Below, one piece after another: positions 52,706 to 62,910 of a DNA stretch of 64,000 nt. Position 1 is the first letter of the stretch; every line of letters begins with the position of its first letter. The notes beneath the pieces are model-generated. The model ran no database searches and had not been told where the DNA came from. It saw nothing but the letters and a program-made list of their open reading frames with translations. The DNA is from Brevibacillus sp. (lineage in GTDB: Bacteria > Bacillota > Bacilli > Brevibacillales > Brevibacillaceae): positions 1-64,000 of the forward strand of contig JACDOF010000013.1 of assembly GCA_017656235.1 (NCBI GenBank), given 5' to 3'. Both the position numbers and the translations under genes were made by a program.

Positions 52706-55700
52706 GTGGCTGTCCGATTTGTTCTTGGCAGAGCCGGAACAGGCAAGACAACCTGCATGATGCAACAGATGGACGATCGGCTTTCCGCAGGAGCCGACGG
52801 AAACCCGCTGATCTACCTGGTGCCGGAACAAGCGACGTTCCAGGCGGAGTACGGACTTGCCACCCGCTCGAAAAGCGGAGCATTGACCAGGGTGCAGGTG
52901 CTCAGTTTTGGCCGTCTCGCCTACCGGATCATGCAGGAGGAGGGCGGCGGAGCCAGGATTGCCGTCGACGAACGGGGCAAACAGATTGTCCTGCGCATGC
53001 TTTTGGAAAAGCATCGTGACGAGCTGCAAATCTTTCAGCGCGCATCGCTGAAGCCGGGGTTTGCCGGACAACTTGCCAAGATGATCAGCGAGTGCAAACG
53101 CTATGGGATCGCGCCGGAGCTGTTGGACGGACAAGAGTGGGGAGAGGGGACGCTGGCCGGCAAACTGCACGACTTGCGCCTGATCATGGCTGCCTATGAT
53201 GGCTACCTGAGCGGGCGGTATTACGACACGGACGACATGTTGACGCTGGTGACGCAAAAAATCGCCTCCTCGCAGTACATAGGTCAGGCAGAGGTGTGGG
53301 TCGACGGGTTCAGCGGTTTTACCCGCCAGGAGTACATGGTGCTGCAGCAGTTGATGCGCCATGCCCGCAATGTGACCATCGCCCTCTGCCTCGACCCGGA
53401 TGAACGGGAACAGGCACATGACGAGCTGTCCCTGTTTTACCCGACCATGGAGACGTATCGGCGGCTGACCCAGCTAGCTGATGAAGCGGGCGTGGAGGTA
53501 GCCCAACCGGTTACGCTGCACCAACCCAGGCGCTTCTCCGCCAGTCCCTGGCTGGCCAGACTGGAAGAATCCTACTTTGGCTGGACCAAAGCGGATTCCT
53601 GTCCTCCTGCCGCCAGAGGGGACGAGGTGGCACTGGTGACGGCGGCCAACCGGCGGGCGGAGGTGCAGGCGGCCGCGCTGCAGATTCTGGCCTTGACCCG
53701 CGAGGAGGGGTACCGGTGGCGGGATGTCGCCGTGCTGGTCAGGGAGATCGGGACGTACGCGGATGAAGTGAAAAGCGTCTTCCGCGAGTACGGCATTCCC
53801 TTTTTCCTCGACCAAAAGCGCTCCGTCCTGCACCATCCGCTGGTGGAACTGGTTCGCTCCGCCCTGGAAGTGGTCACCTCGCGCTGGAAGTACGAGGCTG
53901 TCTTTCGCTGTTTAAAGACCGATTTATGCCGTCCTGACGAAGAGACAACACTTCATGAGATGCGTCGTGAGATCGACCTTTTGGAGAACTACGTCCTGGC
54001 GTACGGGATCCAGGGGGCGGACTGGGCGGCGGATACGGCGTGGCAGTATCATTCCCTGCGCGATCCGCGTTACCGCGATATTGACAGCATACGCCGCCGG
54101 TACGCGCGGCCGCTGCTTGAACTGGAACGGGCGCTGCGAGCGGCGGCAAAGCAGGATGTGCGTGCGATAACCACTGCGCTGTACCAGTTTCTCGCCGATC
54201 TAAGGGTGCCGGAAACGTTGGAAGATTGGCAGCGGGAAGCGGAGCGGGGCGGCGACCTTGAAACGGCCCGCGAGCATCCACAGGTGTGGAACGATCTGAT
54301 GAGGCTGTTTGACCAGGTGGTAGAGGTGCTGGGAGACCAGCGGATCGAGCTGATCAGTTACGCGCGTATCCTGGAGAGTGGATTGGAGAGCATTCAGCTT
54401 GGGTTGGTGCCGCCAGCGCTGGATCAGGTGCTGATCGGCTCCATGGAGCGCTCCCGTCAGCCAGACGTCAAGGCGTTGTTTGTGCTGGGCGTCAACGATG
54501 GTGTGATTCCCCTGCGCCCGCGGGAGGACGGGATTCTGGACGAAACGGAGCGGGAGCGGCTTGCCGCTGCCGGCCTGGAGTTGGCTCCGGGAGCCAAACA
54601 GCGCCTGTTGGCTGAGCAGTTTTTGCTGTACCAGGCGTTTACCCGTCCTGCGGAACGGCTGTGGCTAAGCTGCGCACTGGCTGACGAGGAAGGAAAGGGA
54701 CTGCTGCCTTCTTCTGTCTTTCAGCGGGTAAAAGAAACGCTGCCCGAGGTGACCATTCGCTTCTTTGCCGATGAACCGAGCGGTCAGCCTGAAACTGATG
54801 TGCACCTTTTGGGGACGCCGCAGCAGGCTTTCGGCAAGCTGCTGCTCCTTTTCCGGCAGGCGCAAAAGGGAACCCCGCTTCCCCCTTTCTGGTGGGCGGT
54901 TTACGATTGGTTCGTCGAACGGGCGGCAGCAGCTTCACGTGAACGCTGGCTGCTCTCGGGACTTCGCTACAGCAACCAGGCCGCTCCGCTCTCTCCCGAG
55001 GTGAGCCGCAGCTTGTACGGACGGGAACTGATGATGAGTGTATCGCGGCTGGAACGTTTCCAATCCTGTCCGTTTTCCCACTTTGCGTCACACGGCTTGC
55101 GGCTGGCGGAGCGGGAATTGTATCGGCTGGAGCGCTTTGACGTGGGAGAGCTGTTCCACGCTTCACTGAAGCGGGCGGTGGAACGGATGCAGCAGGAACG
55201 TCTTGATTGGGCTGGCATGGACGAGCAGAGCGGCATGGCCTTGGCCGACCGCGTGGTGGAGGAGATTGTGCCCAAGATGCGCGGAAGCATTCTGAGCCGA
55301 ACTGCCCGCTACCGCTTCCTGGCGGGCAAGCTGAAGCGCGCGGTGGGCCGGGCCATTGTGGTGCTTGGCGAACACGCTCGCCGCAGCAAGTTTGTGCCGG
55401 TAGGGCTGGAAGTGGCGTTTGGGCCGGATGGCGAACTGCCGGGACTGGTGCTTGAGTTGGAAGAGGGCATCACGCTGCAGTTGATCGGACGAATCGACCG
55501 TGTCGACCAATCCGTCGGAGAAGGAAGACGGATTTTGCGGGTAATCGACTACAAGTCGGGCAGCCGGAAGCTGTCGCTGACCGATGTATGGAACGGACTC
55601 AACCTGCAGCTGCTCGTCTACCTGGACGTGGTCATCACCCACGCCGAGCAGTGGCTGGGGGAAAAAGCCGATATCGGCGGCGTGTTTTACTACCAGGTGG

Positions 55701-56245
55701 CCGATCCCTTTATTACCGCCAAAAGCATCCTCACTGCTGAAGAAGTGGCCCAGGAGCGGAGCAGGAAGCTGCGCATGAAGGGGTTGATGCTGGAGGACGT
55801 CGAGGTGGCCCGGCTGATGGATTCACAGGTGAGTGTGGGCAGCTCCGATATTCTGCCGTTCGGGTTGAAGAAAGATGGCGGGTTTACGGCCCGCTCCTCC
55901 ACGGCAACGCCAGAACAGTTTTCCCTATTGACCTCCTACGTCCGAAAAACCGTCAAACAGATCAGCAAACGGATGACAGACGGTGAGATCAGCATCGCCC
56001 CCTATGTACAGGGCCCGTATTTGGCCTGTCAGGGCTGCGCGTACAAGCCGGTCTGCCAGTTTGACCCGCTGCACGGCAACAGTCCGCGGCCGTTGGCAGC
56101 ACACGTCCAGGATGACGACCTTTGGGCACTGATGCAGCAGGTTGTTTTTCCTGCCGCCGAAGAGCGCGGCGGTGCTTGCGCGAAGCTGGTGAAACACGAA
56201 GAGGAAGGGAGCGACAGGGATGGCCGAACAGACAGCAAAGCCTGA
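52706..56245 (+). CDS. addB: AddB helicase-nuclease subunit
   Basis: An 1179-residue subunit of the double-strand-break resection enzyme. Walker A is GRAGTGKTTCMM near residue 8. The C-terminal nuclease domain has LGRIDRVD-type segments (IGRIDRVDQS, VIDYKSGSRKLS) and iron-sulfur Cys residues in RFQSCPFSHF and CQGCAYKPVCQF. It recognises Chi-like sites with AddA. The start is GTG after GAGGAGGAATCACAG. It overlaps addA by 26 bases. Confidence 0.95.
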   Translation: MAVRFVLGRAGTGKTTCMMQQMDDRLSAGADGNPLIYLVPEQATFQAEYGLATRSKSGALTRVQVLSFGRLAYRIMQEEGGGARIAVDERGKQIVLRMLLEKHRDELQIFQRASLKPGFAGQLAKMISECKRYGIAPELLDGQEWGEGTLAGKLHDLRLIMAAYDGYLSGRYYDTDDMLTLVTQKIASSQYIGQAEVWVDGFSGFTRQEYMVLQQLMRHARNVTIALCLDPDEREQAHDELSLFYPTMETYRRLTQLADEAGVEVAQPVTLHQPRRFSASPWLARLEESYFGWTKADSCPPAARGDEVALVTAANRRAEVQAAALQILALTREEGYRWRDVAVLVREIGTYADEVKSVFREYGIPFFLDQKRSVLHHPLVELVRSALEVVTSRWKYEAVFRCLKTDLCRPDEETTLHEMRREIDLLENYVLAYGIQGADWAADTAWQYHSLRDPRYRDIDSIRRRYARPLLELERALRAAAKQDVRAITTALYQFLADLRVPETLEDWQREAERGGDLETAREHPQVWNDLMRLFDQVVEVLGDQRIELISYARILESGLESIQLGLVPPALDQVLIGSMERSRQPDVKALFVLGVNDGVIPLRPREDGILDETERERLAAAGLELAPGAKQRLLAEQFLLYQAFTRPAERLWLSCALADEEGKGLLPSSVFQRVKETLPEVTIRFFADEPSGQPETDVHLLGTPQQAFGKLLLLFRQAQKGTPLPPFWWAVYDWFVERAAAASRERWLLSGLRYSNQAAPLSPEVSRSLYGRELMMSVSRLERFQSCPFSHFASHGLRLAERELYRLERFDVGELFHASLKRAVERMQQERLDWAGMDEQSGMALADRVVEEIVPKMRGSILSRTARYRFLAGKLKRAVGRAIVVLGEHARRSKFVPVGLEVAFGPDGELPGLVLELEEGITLQLIGRIDRVDQSVGEGRRILRVIDYKSGSRKLSLTDVWNGLNLQLLVYLDVVITHAEQWLGEKADIGGVFYYQVADPFITAKSILTAEEVAQERSRKLRMKGLMLEDVEVARLMDSQVSVGSSDILPFGLKKDGGFTARSSTATPEQFSLLTSYVRKTVKQISKRMTDGEISIAPYVQGPYLACQGCAYKPVCQFDPLHGNSPRPLAAHVQDDDLWALMQQVVFPAAEERGGACAKLVKHEEEGSDRDGRTDSKA

Positions 56246-59200
56246 TCAATGGACCGACGAGCAGTGGCAGGCCATTACCGTCAGAGGGGAGAACGTGCTG
56301 GTTGCGGCGGCGGCCGGATCGGGAAAAACATCCGTACTCGTCGAGCGGCTCATCCGGCGCATTACCGACCTGAACGATCCCGTCAGTGTGGACAGCCTGT
56401 TGGTGGTGACGTTTACCAACGCGGCGGCTGCCGAGATGCGGCATCGGATCGGCCATGCCCTGCACAAGGCGGTGGAGCAAAACCCGACCAGCGCCCATCT
56501 GCGCCGGCAGCTGGCGCTTCTGCAGCGGGCGACGATTACCACCCTCCACTCCTTTTGTCTGGGGCTGCTGCGGCAGTATTACTACACGGTTGATGCGGAC
56601 CCCGACTTTCGGATCGCGGATGAGATGGAAGGGGAGCTGCTGCGCCGCGACGTGCTGGAATCGCTGCTGGAAGAGTGGTACGAGCAGGACGCGGACTTTC
56701 TCCAACTGGCTGACTGTTTCGTCGATGAGCAGGGCGACAGTCGGCTGGAGGAACTGATTTTGTCACTGTACGACTTCTCCCGCAGCCATCCTGATCCGAA
56801 CGGTTGGCTTAAGCAGGCAGCTGCGATGTTTGAGGTGGAGGAAACGGCATCGCTGGACGATTTGCCGTGGACGCACAGTTTGCTGACGATTGTCCGGCTG
56901 GAGCTCCGCCGTGCCTTGTCCGCCCTTGAGCGGGCACTGGAACTGGCGGAGGCAGCGGAAACGCTGGCTGCATACGTGACACACATCGGACAGGAAAAAG
57001 CTTCCGTCGCGGCTGCCAGCCGGGCGTGTGCAAAAAGCTGGACCGAGACCAAACAGGCCGTAGAGGAGATTTCTTTTGGCCGCCTGCCCCAGATCAGAGG
57101 GCTTGACCCGCTGGATGCGCCGGTTAAGGAGCGGGTACAGGCATGGCGCAACCAGGCGAAGGACATCTTGAACAAACTGCGTGACGACTTCTTTTCCCAC
57201 CAGACGACGGTGATCCTGCGCGACCTGAAGCGGATGGCGCCGTTGATGAAGACGCTGGCCCGACTGGTGGCGACGTTCGGGGAGGCGTTCCAGCGGGAGA
57301 AACAAGCCCGCTCGATGGTCGATTTCAGCGATCTGGAACACCTGGCGCTGCGCATCCTGACCGAACGCGACGAAACGGGTCGAATCAAACCGTCTCCCAT
57401 CGCCGAACAGCTGCAGGAACAGTTTGCGGAGGTGCTGGTCGACGAGTATCAGGATATCAACCTGGTTCAGGAGACAATTCTGGAGATGGTTTCGCGCAAG
57501 CCGACGTCCGGCCGTCCGGCCAACCGATTCATGGTTGGCGACGTGAAACAGAGCATCTACCGTTTCCGATTGGCGGAACCGAAGCTGATTATGCAGAAGT
57601 ATCTGTCCTACCGACGCTTGGGAAGTTCGGCGGAACAGGTGACGGATGCAGGGAATGGCAGAGAGAAGATGGGGCGGCAGGAACCGCAGGCAGCCGCTGG
57701 TTGGGGCCAGGAGGACGGTCGGCTGCAGGGTGAAGCCGGCGGGATGCGAATCGATCTGGCAGCCAACTTCCGCAGCAGGCGCGAAGTGGTGGATGCGGTC
57801 AACTACCTGTTTCGGCTGATCATGTCACCCGGTGTTGGTGAACTGGATTACGACAAGTCAGCCGAGCTGATCTGTCGTGCCGCTTATCCGCAGGCGGTGG
57901 ACGACCAGCTGGATGTGGAAGTCCACTTGATCGACCGCACCCTGGCCGTGGGAGAGGCGGAAATGGTGGCAGGTGCGGCTCCCTCCAGGGCGGCCGAAAG
58001 CGAAAGTGATCCAGCGCAAGGACTGGTGGAGGAGAGTCCTGCCGAGGAGACGACCGCCGCTCAGTTGGAAGCCAGACTGATCGCCCGAAAAATCCGCAGC
58101 TGGATGGAACCGGGCCAGGGGGGACAGCCGCTGCTGGTCTATGACAAACAGAAGAACAGCATGCGTCCGGTCCGCTACCGGGATATTGTGGTTCTGCTCA
58201 GGGCAACCGCTGGGTGGGCCCAGCCGATGATCGAGGAGTTTCGCGCCGCCGGCATACCGGTGTACGCGGAGCAGAGTGCGGGGTATTTCGCAGCCACGGA
58301 AGTGGAGGTGATGCTCTCCCTGCTGCGGGTCATCGACAATCCCCGTCAGGATATACCGCTGGCAGCGGTCCTTCGTTCGCCGATCGTCGGGCTTGGCGAA
58401 GGCAAACTGGCAGAGATTCGCCTTCATTATCCGACGCTCCCCTTCCACGAGGCGGTGGAGCGGATGGTCAGCAGCGGCGAGGCGGAGCAAGCGGGGTGGC
58501 TGGAACGACTGCGTCAATTCATGCGGCGGTTGGAGCGCTGGCGCACGACGGCCCGACGCCGCTCGTTGGCTGAACTGATCGCCGAGATTTATCGCGAAAC
58601 CGGTTACGTCGATTATGTGGCGGCGCTGGAAAACGGCAGGCAGCGGCAGGCCAATCTGCGCGCACTGTACGACCGCGCCCGCCAGTTTGAGGCTGGTTCG
58701 CACCGGGGCTTGTTCAGATTTCTGCGCTTCATTGACCGTCTCAAGGAACAAGGCAGCGACTTGGGCGAAGCGCGTACGATCGGCGAGAGTGAAGACGTGG
58801 TCCGCATCATGACCATACACAAGAGCAAGGGACTCGAATTCCCGGTGGTATTTGTCGCCGGTCTGGGCAAGCGGTTCAACACGCGTGACCTGCAGCAGCA
58901 GTTCCTGGTACACAAAGATTTGGGCTTCGGCCCATACGTAGTTGACACCGCATCGCGGCTGCGCTATCCGTCCATTGCCCACAGCGGCATCAAGGAAAAG
59001 CTTCGCCTGGAGATGCTGGCCGAAGAGATGCGCGTTCTCTACGTTGCCTTGACCCGGGCCAGGGAGAAATTGCTGCTCGTCGGTTCCACAAAAGGACTTG
59101 CCGAAGCGGCAGCCCGCTGGTGCGACCAGTCCGACTGGGGGGAGAGACTGGCCGATCAGGATCTGGTTCAGGCGCGATGCTGCCTGGATTGGATCGGACT

Positions 59201-60212
59201 CGCGCTGGTTCGCCACCCATCTGCTGCCATGCTGCGCGAGTTGGCCGGGAGGGGCGATCAAACCGATCCGATCCCCGTGCTGTCCGACTCCTCCCGGTGG
59301 CAGTTCCATTTGTATCAGGCAAGTGACCTGCCTGCCGCCGCGGAAGCAGCACCGCTGGACGAAGAGATTTTGCGGCGCATCCTGCGGCTGGAGCCGGTTC
59401 CTGTCAATGTGGACACAGCGCCGTACAAACAGATGGTAGCCGAGCGCCTCGGCTGGCGGTACCCGGTGCCAGAGGCAAGTCAGACAGCAGCGAAGTGGAG
59501 CGTCAGCGACTTGAAACACGTCTTGTCGCGCCAGACGGAGGAGGACGCGGCGTTGTGGACTCCCACGGCGCGCAGGCCGATCCGGTTGCCCCAGATCACG
59601 AAGCGGCCCCGTTTTCTGACGGGTGCCGGAGAGCAGGGCCCGGCGGCTGCGGCGGCCCGCTTTACGAGTGCGGAGATCGGTACCATTTTCCACCTGGTGA
59701 TGCAGCATGTGGACGTGGAACGAGTAGGTGATGAGCGCGATGTACGGGAGCAGCTGAACCGGCTCGTGGAGCGGCAGTTTCTGACCCCGGAAGAGGCGGA
59801 GATGGTGCAGGTGGAACGGATTGCGGCATTCTTCCGGGGTCCGCTGGGCGAGACCCTGAGGAAAGCCCGCCGTCTGTACCGCGAACTGCCGTTTACGATG
59901 GCAGTGCCGGTGCGTGAGCTGAATCCGTCCTGCCGCGAAGAGGACGAGTACGTGCTCGTGCAAGGTGTTATTGATTGTTTGGTGTTTGGTGAGGATGGAC
60001 GTTTGACGTTGATCGACTACAAGACGGATGCGGTGCAGGGAGAATGGAACGAGCGGATGAAGCGACAGATGGTGGATCGTTACCGCGAACAAATCGGCCT
60101 GTACGCCAGGGCGGTTGCGAAGGCTTATGGACGCCCTGTAGACGAGTGCTATCTATACTTTTTTGCCCGTGATGCGGCGCTGCCGGTGTTTCTCGATCCA
60201 TCTCGAACCTAA
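56220..60212 (+). CDS. addA: AddA helicase-nuclease subunit
   Basis: A 1330-residue UvrD-type helicase with C-terminal nuclease. Motifs are QWTDEQWQAI (Q motif), AAAGSGKTSVLVERLI (Walker A), FTNAAAAEM, LVDEYQDIN (Walker B), GDVKQSIYRFR, TIHKSKGLEFPVVF and ALTRAREKL. The nuclease has LTLIDYKTDAV. Low-complexity inserts (around residues 475-510 and 590-615) make it longer than the B. subtilis enzyme. The order sbcD-sbcC-addB-addA differs from addB-addA-sbcD-sbcC in B. subtilis, but the four genes are the same. Confidence 0.96.
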   Translation: MAEQTAKPDQWTDEQWQAITVRGENVLVAAAAGSGKTSVLVERLIRRITDLNDPVSVDSLLVVTFTNAAAAEMRHRIGHALHKAVEQNPTSAHLRRQLALLQRATITTLHSFCLGLLRQYYYTVDADPDFRIADEMEGELLRRDVLESLLEEWYEQDADFLQLADCFVDEQGDSRLEELILSLYDFSRSHPDPNGWLKQAAAMFEVEETASLDDLPWTHSLLTIVRLELRRALSALERALELAEAAETLAAYVTHIGQEKASVAAASRACAKSWTETKQAVEEISFGRLPQIRGLDPLDAPVKERVQAWRNQAKDILNKLRDDFFSHQTTVILRDLKRMAPLMKTLARLVATFGEAFQREKQARSMVDFSDLEHLALRILTERDETGRIKPSPIAEQLQEQFAEVLVDEYQDINLVQETILEMVSRKPTSGRPANRFMVGDVKQSIYRFRLAEPKLIMQKYLSYRRLGSSAEQVTDAGNGREKMGRQEPQAAAGWGQEDGRLQGEAGGMRIDLAANFRSRREVVDAVNYLFRLIMSPGVGELDYDKSAELICRAAYPQAVDDQLDVEVHLIDRTLAVGEAEMVAGAAPSRAAESESDPAQGLVEESPAEETTAAQLEARLIARKIRSWMEPGQGGQPLLVYDKQKNSMRPVRYRDIVVLLRATAGWAQPMIEEFRAAGIPVYAEQSAGYFAATEVEVMLSLLRVIDNPRQDIPLAAVLRSPIVGLGEGKLAEIRLHYPTLPFHEAVERMVSSGEAEQAGWLERLRQFMRRLERWRTTARRRSLAELIAEIYRETGYVDYVAALENGRQRQANLRALYDRARQFEAGSHRGLFRFLRFIDRLKEQGSDLGEARTIGESEDVVRIMTIHKSKGLEFPVVFVAGLGKRFNTRDLQQQFLVHKDLGFGPYVVDTASRLRYPSIAHSGIKEKLRLEMLAEEMRVLYVALTRAREKLLLVGSTKGLAEAAARWCDQSDWGERLADQDLVQARCCLDWIGLALVRHPSAAMLRELAGRGDQTDPIPVLSDSSRWQFHLYQASDLPAAAEAAPLDEEILRRILRLEPVPVNVDTAPYKQMVAERLGWRYPVPEASQTAAKWSVSDLKHVLSRQTEEDAALWTPTARRPIRLPQITKRPRFLTGAGEQGPAAAAARFTSAEIGTIFHLVMQHVDVERVGDERDVREQLNRLVERQFLTPEEAEMVQVERIAAFFRGPLGETLRKARRLYRELPFTMAVPVRELNPSCREEDEYVLVQGVIDCLVFGEDGRLTLIDYKTDAVQGEWNERMKRQMVDRYREQIGLYARAVAKAYGRPVDECYLYFFARDAALPVFLDPSRT

Positions 60213-60345
60213 CCGTCACGCTTGCGGTATTCCCTGCGCTGCAGGTCCAGCGTCCACGCCGCTCTGCTGGCTGGTCATTCCGGCTTGTGTACACCTGGAA
60301 AAAACGATCCCTCCCGGCCAACAATAATGTTTGTCTACAAGCTTG

Positions 60346-60370
60346 GAGCCCGGTGTGCCGGGCTCTTTGT
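60346..60370 (+). terminator. Terminator after addA
   Basis: GAGCCCGG (60346-60353) and CCGGGCTC (60358-60365) pair over a 4-base loop, followed by TTTGT. Confidence 0.7.
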
Positions 60371-60770
60371 CATTGTTTCATCAGAAGCGTGGAGATCAGA
60401 CTGCACGTGAACACGAGTGGGGCGTTTTTGCGCTTACTTGCGGTGGCCAACCCGCGAAGAAGCAGCCCAGGATCGCTCCACGACGATCCGCAGGGGCAGC
60501 GGCAAAACGATGTCCCGCTGCCGCCGTGATGCTGTTGCCGCTGCGATTTCCCTGCGGATACGCCGTTTCGCTGGCAGGTTGGCCAAACCGTTCGCTGGCG
60601 AAAACCGCCCGCACTCGTTTCCATGCGAAAGCTATCCAGACACTTTGTCTGAACGCTGCACAGAGGAGCGCCGTCAGCGGGCAGTCGTGCATCCTTGCTG
60701 GCCAGGCAGCAGAGCGAGCAGGACATTTGGCCCCTTCTGACCGGGAAAATGGACCCCACACATCCCACAG
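60371..60770. other. Gap with no supportable gene
   Basis: A 400-base GC-rich stretch in which open frames overlap in four or more readings on both strands. None has a good ribosome site, recognisable domain or known family. It may be decayed sequence. Confidence 0.5.
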
Positions 60771-60830
60771 TTGACAGCGGGCTGTAACTTTAGTAGGATG
60801 TGAACAAACGTCGTATCAATGAACAAATGT
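60771..60830 (+). promoter_or_regulatory. Promoter and direct repeats before the SorC-type regulator
   Basis: TTGACA (60771-60776), a 17-base spacer and TAGGAT (60794-60799) form a good promoter. Directly after it, TGAACAAACGT (60801-60811) and TGAACAAATGT (60820-60830) are near-identical repeats 19 bp apart, a likely site for autoregulation. Confidence 0.6.
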
Positions 60831-60853
60831 GCGGAAGGGAGGGGAGAGTCACA

Positions 60854-61828
60854 GTGGGTAATCTCGCGGAGGAGCGAAAGAGGCTTCTGGTAAAAGTAAG
60901 CAAGCTCTATTACGTAGACGGATTTAACCAGCAGGAAATAGCCGAACGTCTGCGGATTTCGCGGCCTAACGTCAGCAGGATGCTGAGCGAAGCGAGATCG
61001 GAAGGAATCGTTTCGATCACCATCAAGAATCCGTACGAAGAGGAACAGCAGCTGGAGCGAGCCATTGCCGAAACCTTTGGTATTCACGATGTAATTGTTC
61101 ACAGCTCCGCTGAGAACGACCCTGCGGCATTGGAACGTCAGTTGGCTCTGGCCGCTGCCGCGCTGTTGGAGACGACCTTGAAAGACAACGATATTGTCGG
61201 CGTCATGGCCGGCAGGGCGATTGCCGCACTCGGAAAAGAAGTAGAGTTCTTTTCGCGCAAACAGCTGCAGTTTGTTCCGCTGGTCGGGGGTTGGGGAATT
61301 GAGCGCGCCGATTGGCATGCCAATACGAATGCTCGTGTCCTGGGGGAAACGTTTCGCAGCAAGTACTGGCAGCTTAATGCACCGGCTGTAGTGTCGTCAA
61401 AGGAGACACGGGACGCTTTAATCAACGAACCGGAGATCCAGGAAGTGCTGGGGATTGCCCGGCGCGCAACGGTTGCGCTGTTGGGAATCGGACAGATCTC
61501 GGAAGAGGCTACGATCGTACAGTCCGGATATCTCAATTCCAAGGAACTGTACACCATCCAGCGGAGAGGGGCTGTGGCCAATCTCTGTGCATCGTTCCTG
61601 GACGAGCAGGGCAACATTCTTGACTTGCCGGTTACGGAACGCATGATTGGTGTCACCTTGCCTGAACTGCGTCGGCATACCCAGGTGATCGGTATCGCCA
61701 GTGGGAAGGACAAGGTGCCGGCGATCACAGCCACGCTTCGCGGAAGGTGGATTGACGTGTTGGTGACCGACTATGACACCGCCAAGAACATTCTGGATTG
61801 GAATCGCGCACACCCGGTCACGACATAG
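60854..61828 (+). CDS. SorC-family sugar-responsive transcriptional regulator
   Basis: A 324-residue regulator. The N-terminal helix-turn-helix is FNQQEIAERLRISRPNVSRMLSEAR. The large C-terminal domain is the SorC sugar-phosphate-binding fold, with VGVMAGRAIAALG, FVPLVGGWG, ALLGIGQIS and the closing VIGIASGKDKVPAITATLRGRWIDVLVTD. It should control the ABC transporter genes downstream. GGGAGGGGAGA precedes the GTG at 60854; the longer frame from 60800 overlaps the operator repeats. Confidence 0.88.
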   Translation: MGNLAEERKRLLVKVSKLYYVDGFNQQEIAERLRISRPNVSRMLSEARSEGIVSITIKNPYEEEQQLERAIAETFGIHDVIVHSSAENDPAALERQLALAAAALLETTLKDNDIVGVMAGRAIAALGKEVEFFSRKQLQFVPLVGGWGIERADWHANTNARVLGETFRSKYWQLNAPAVVSSKETRDALINEPEIQEVLGIARRATVALLGIGQISEEATIVQSGYLNSKELYTIQRRGAVANLCASFLDEQGNILDLPVTERMIGVTLPELRRHTQVIGIASGKDKVPAITATLRGRWIDVLVTDYDTAKNILDWNRAHPVTT

Positions 61829-61882
61829 GTCGGGGCAGCTGCTGCTATTCTTGTTTACCAGCAAATCAGGGGGGAGATCTCA

Positions 61883-62836
61883 TTGAAAAAAGCCATTCTT
61901 TTCTTGCTGACGCTTTGTCTTGCTGCAGCTTTGACCGCCTGCGGCGGCAGTTCCGGCGGTTCTGAAAATACGGACAATCCTGATCAGAAGAAAATCGCCA
62001 TCTTGACGCCGTACCTGTCCTCGGTCACGACCAACGAGATGGTGGCGGAACTGACACGTCAGGCTGCCGATCGCGGATGGAAGGCGAACGCCATCGATAC
62101 CAAGGGTGACTTCGGCCAACTGGCCAGCCGCATGGAAGACGTCATTGCGTCCAACGTTGATGCGATCGTACTCGTCAGCACGGACCCGAACCAGGTCAAG
62201 AGCCAAATCAAACAGGCCCATGAAAAGGGAATTCCTGTGTTTGGCTGCGATTCCGGTTACATTGAAGGTATGACCATGAACGCAACCAGCGACAATCAGG
62301 AAATGTCGCGAATGATCACGGAATACCTGTTTGAAGCCATGAATTACAAAGGAAAGCTGATTGTGCTCACACACCGTCCGCACCCCGGCGTACTGAAACG
62401 CACCGAGCAGCTTGATGCGATGCTGAAAGAGCATCCGGAAATCGAAGTCATTACGGAACAACAGGTACAAGTACCCGGTCCGATTGAAAATGCCCGCAAG
62501 CAGATGGAAAGTCTGCTGTTGGCCAACCAGGAGGAAGGCTCGATTACGGCTGTGTGGGCTGGCTGGGATGAACCGGCCATCGGTGCGGCCCAGGCGATTA
62601 AAACCGCCAACCGGAACAATATCGTGGTAACCGGTATCGACGGGACGAGCCAGGCCGTGGAAATGATCAAGGAAGATTCCCCGCTGAAGGCGACGGTTAA
62701 GCAAAACTTTGTCGGCATGGCTCAAATCGTCGCCGAACAAATGCAGTTGGTCTTCGACGGCAAACAGGTAGAGGGAACGGAACTGTACGCGCCTGCAACA
62801 CTGGTTACCAAAGAAAACGCGTCGCAAATCCAATAG
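61883..62836 (+). CDS. Sugar ABC transporter binding lipoprotein (RbsB-like)
   Basis: A 317-residue periplasmic-binding protein of the ribose/LacI-like group. The signal peptide ends in LTACGG (lipobox). Domain features are KKIAILTPYLSSVTTNEMV, DAIVLVSTDPNQVKSQIKQAHEKGIPVFGCDSG-type hinge region and NIVVTGIDGTSQAVEMIKEDS. It binds a sugar outside the cell. The TTG start follows GGGGGGAG. The sugar cannot be named. Confidence 0.9.
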   Translation: MKKAILFLLTLCLAAALTACGGSSGGSENTDNPDQKKIAILTPYLSSVTTNEMVAELTRQAADRGWKANAIDTKGDFGQLASRMEDVIASNVDAIVLVSTDPNQVKSQIKQAHEKGIPVFGCDSGYIEGMTMNATSDNQEMSRMITEYLFEAMNYKGKLIVLTHRPHPGVLKRTEQLDAMLKEHPEIEVITEQQVQVPGPIENARKQMESLLLANQEEGSITAVWAGWDEPAIGAAQAIKTANRNNIVVTGIDGTSQAVEMIKEDSPLKATVKQNFVGMAQIVAEQMQLVFDGKQVEGTELYAPATLVTKENASQIQ

Positions 62837-62848
62837 CCATCACGAATG

Positions 62849-62888
62849 CGATAAAAACGGGGGAAGCAGGCCAACCCCCCGTTTTTAT
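62849..62888 (+). terminator. Hairpin between binding-protein and ATPase genes
   Basis: GATAAAAACGGGGG (62849-62862) pairs with CCCCCGTTTTTATC (62875-62888). It probably lets only part of the transcripts continue, so that the binding protein exceeds the ATPase. Confidence 0.65.
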
Positions 62889-62910
62889 CTAAACAGGGAG
62901 GTAAACCGCT

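Noticed and set aside
57858-60092. A 744-codon open frame on the minus strand
   Set aside because: It lies antisense to addA, whose helicase and nuclease motifs are unambiguous; it is a by-product of GC-rich codon use.
60331-60774. Overlapping open frames after addA on both strands
   Set aside because: Several frames are open at once, none has a ribosome site or recognisable sequence, and a terminator precedes them.
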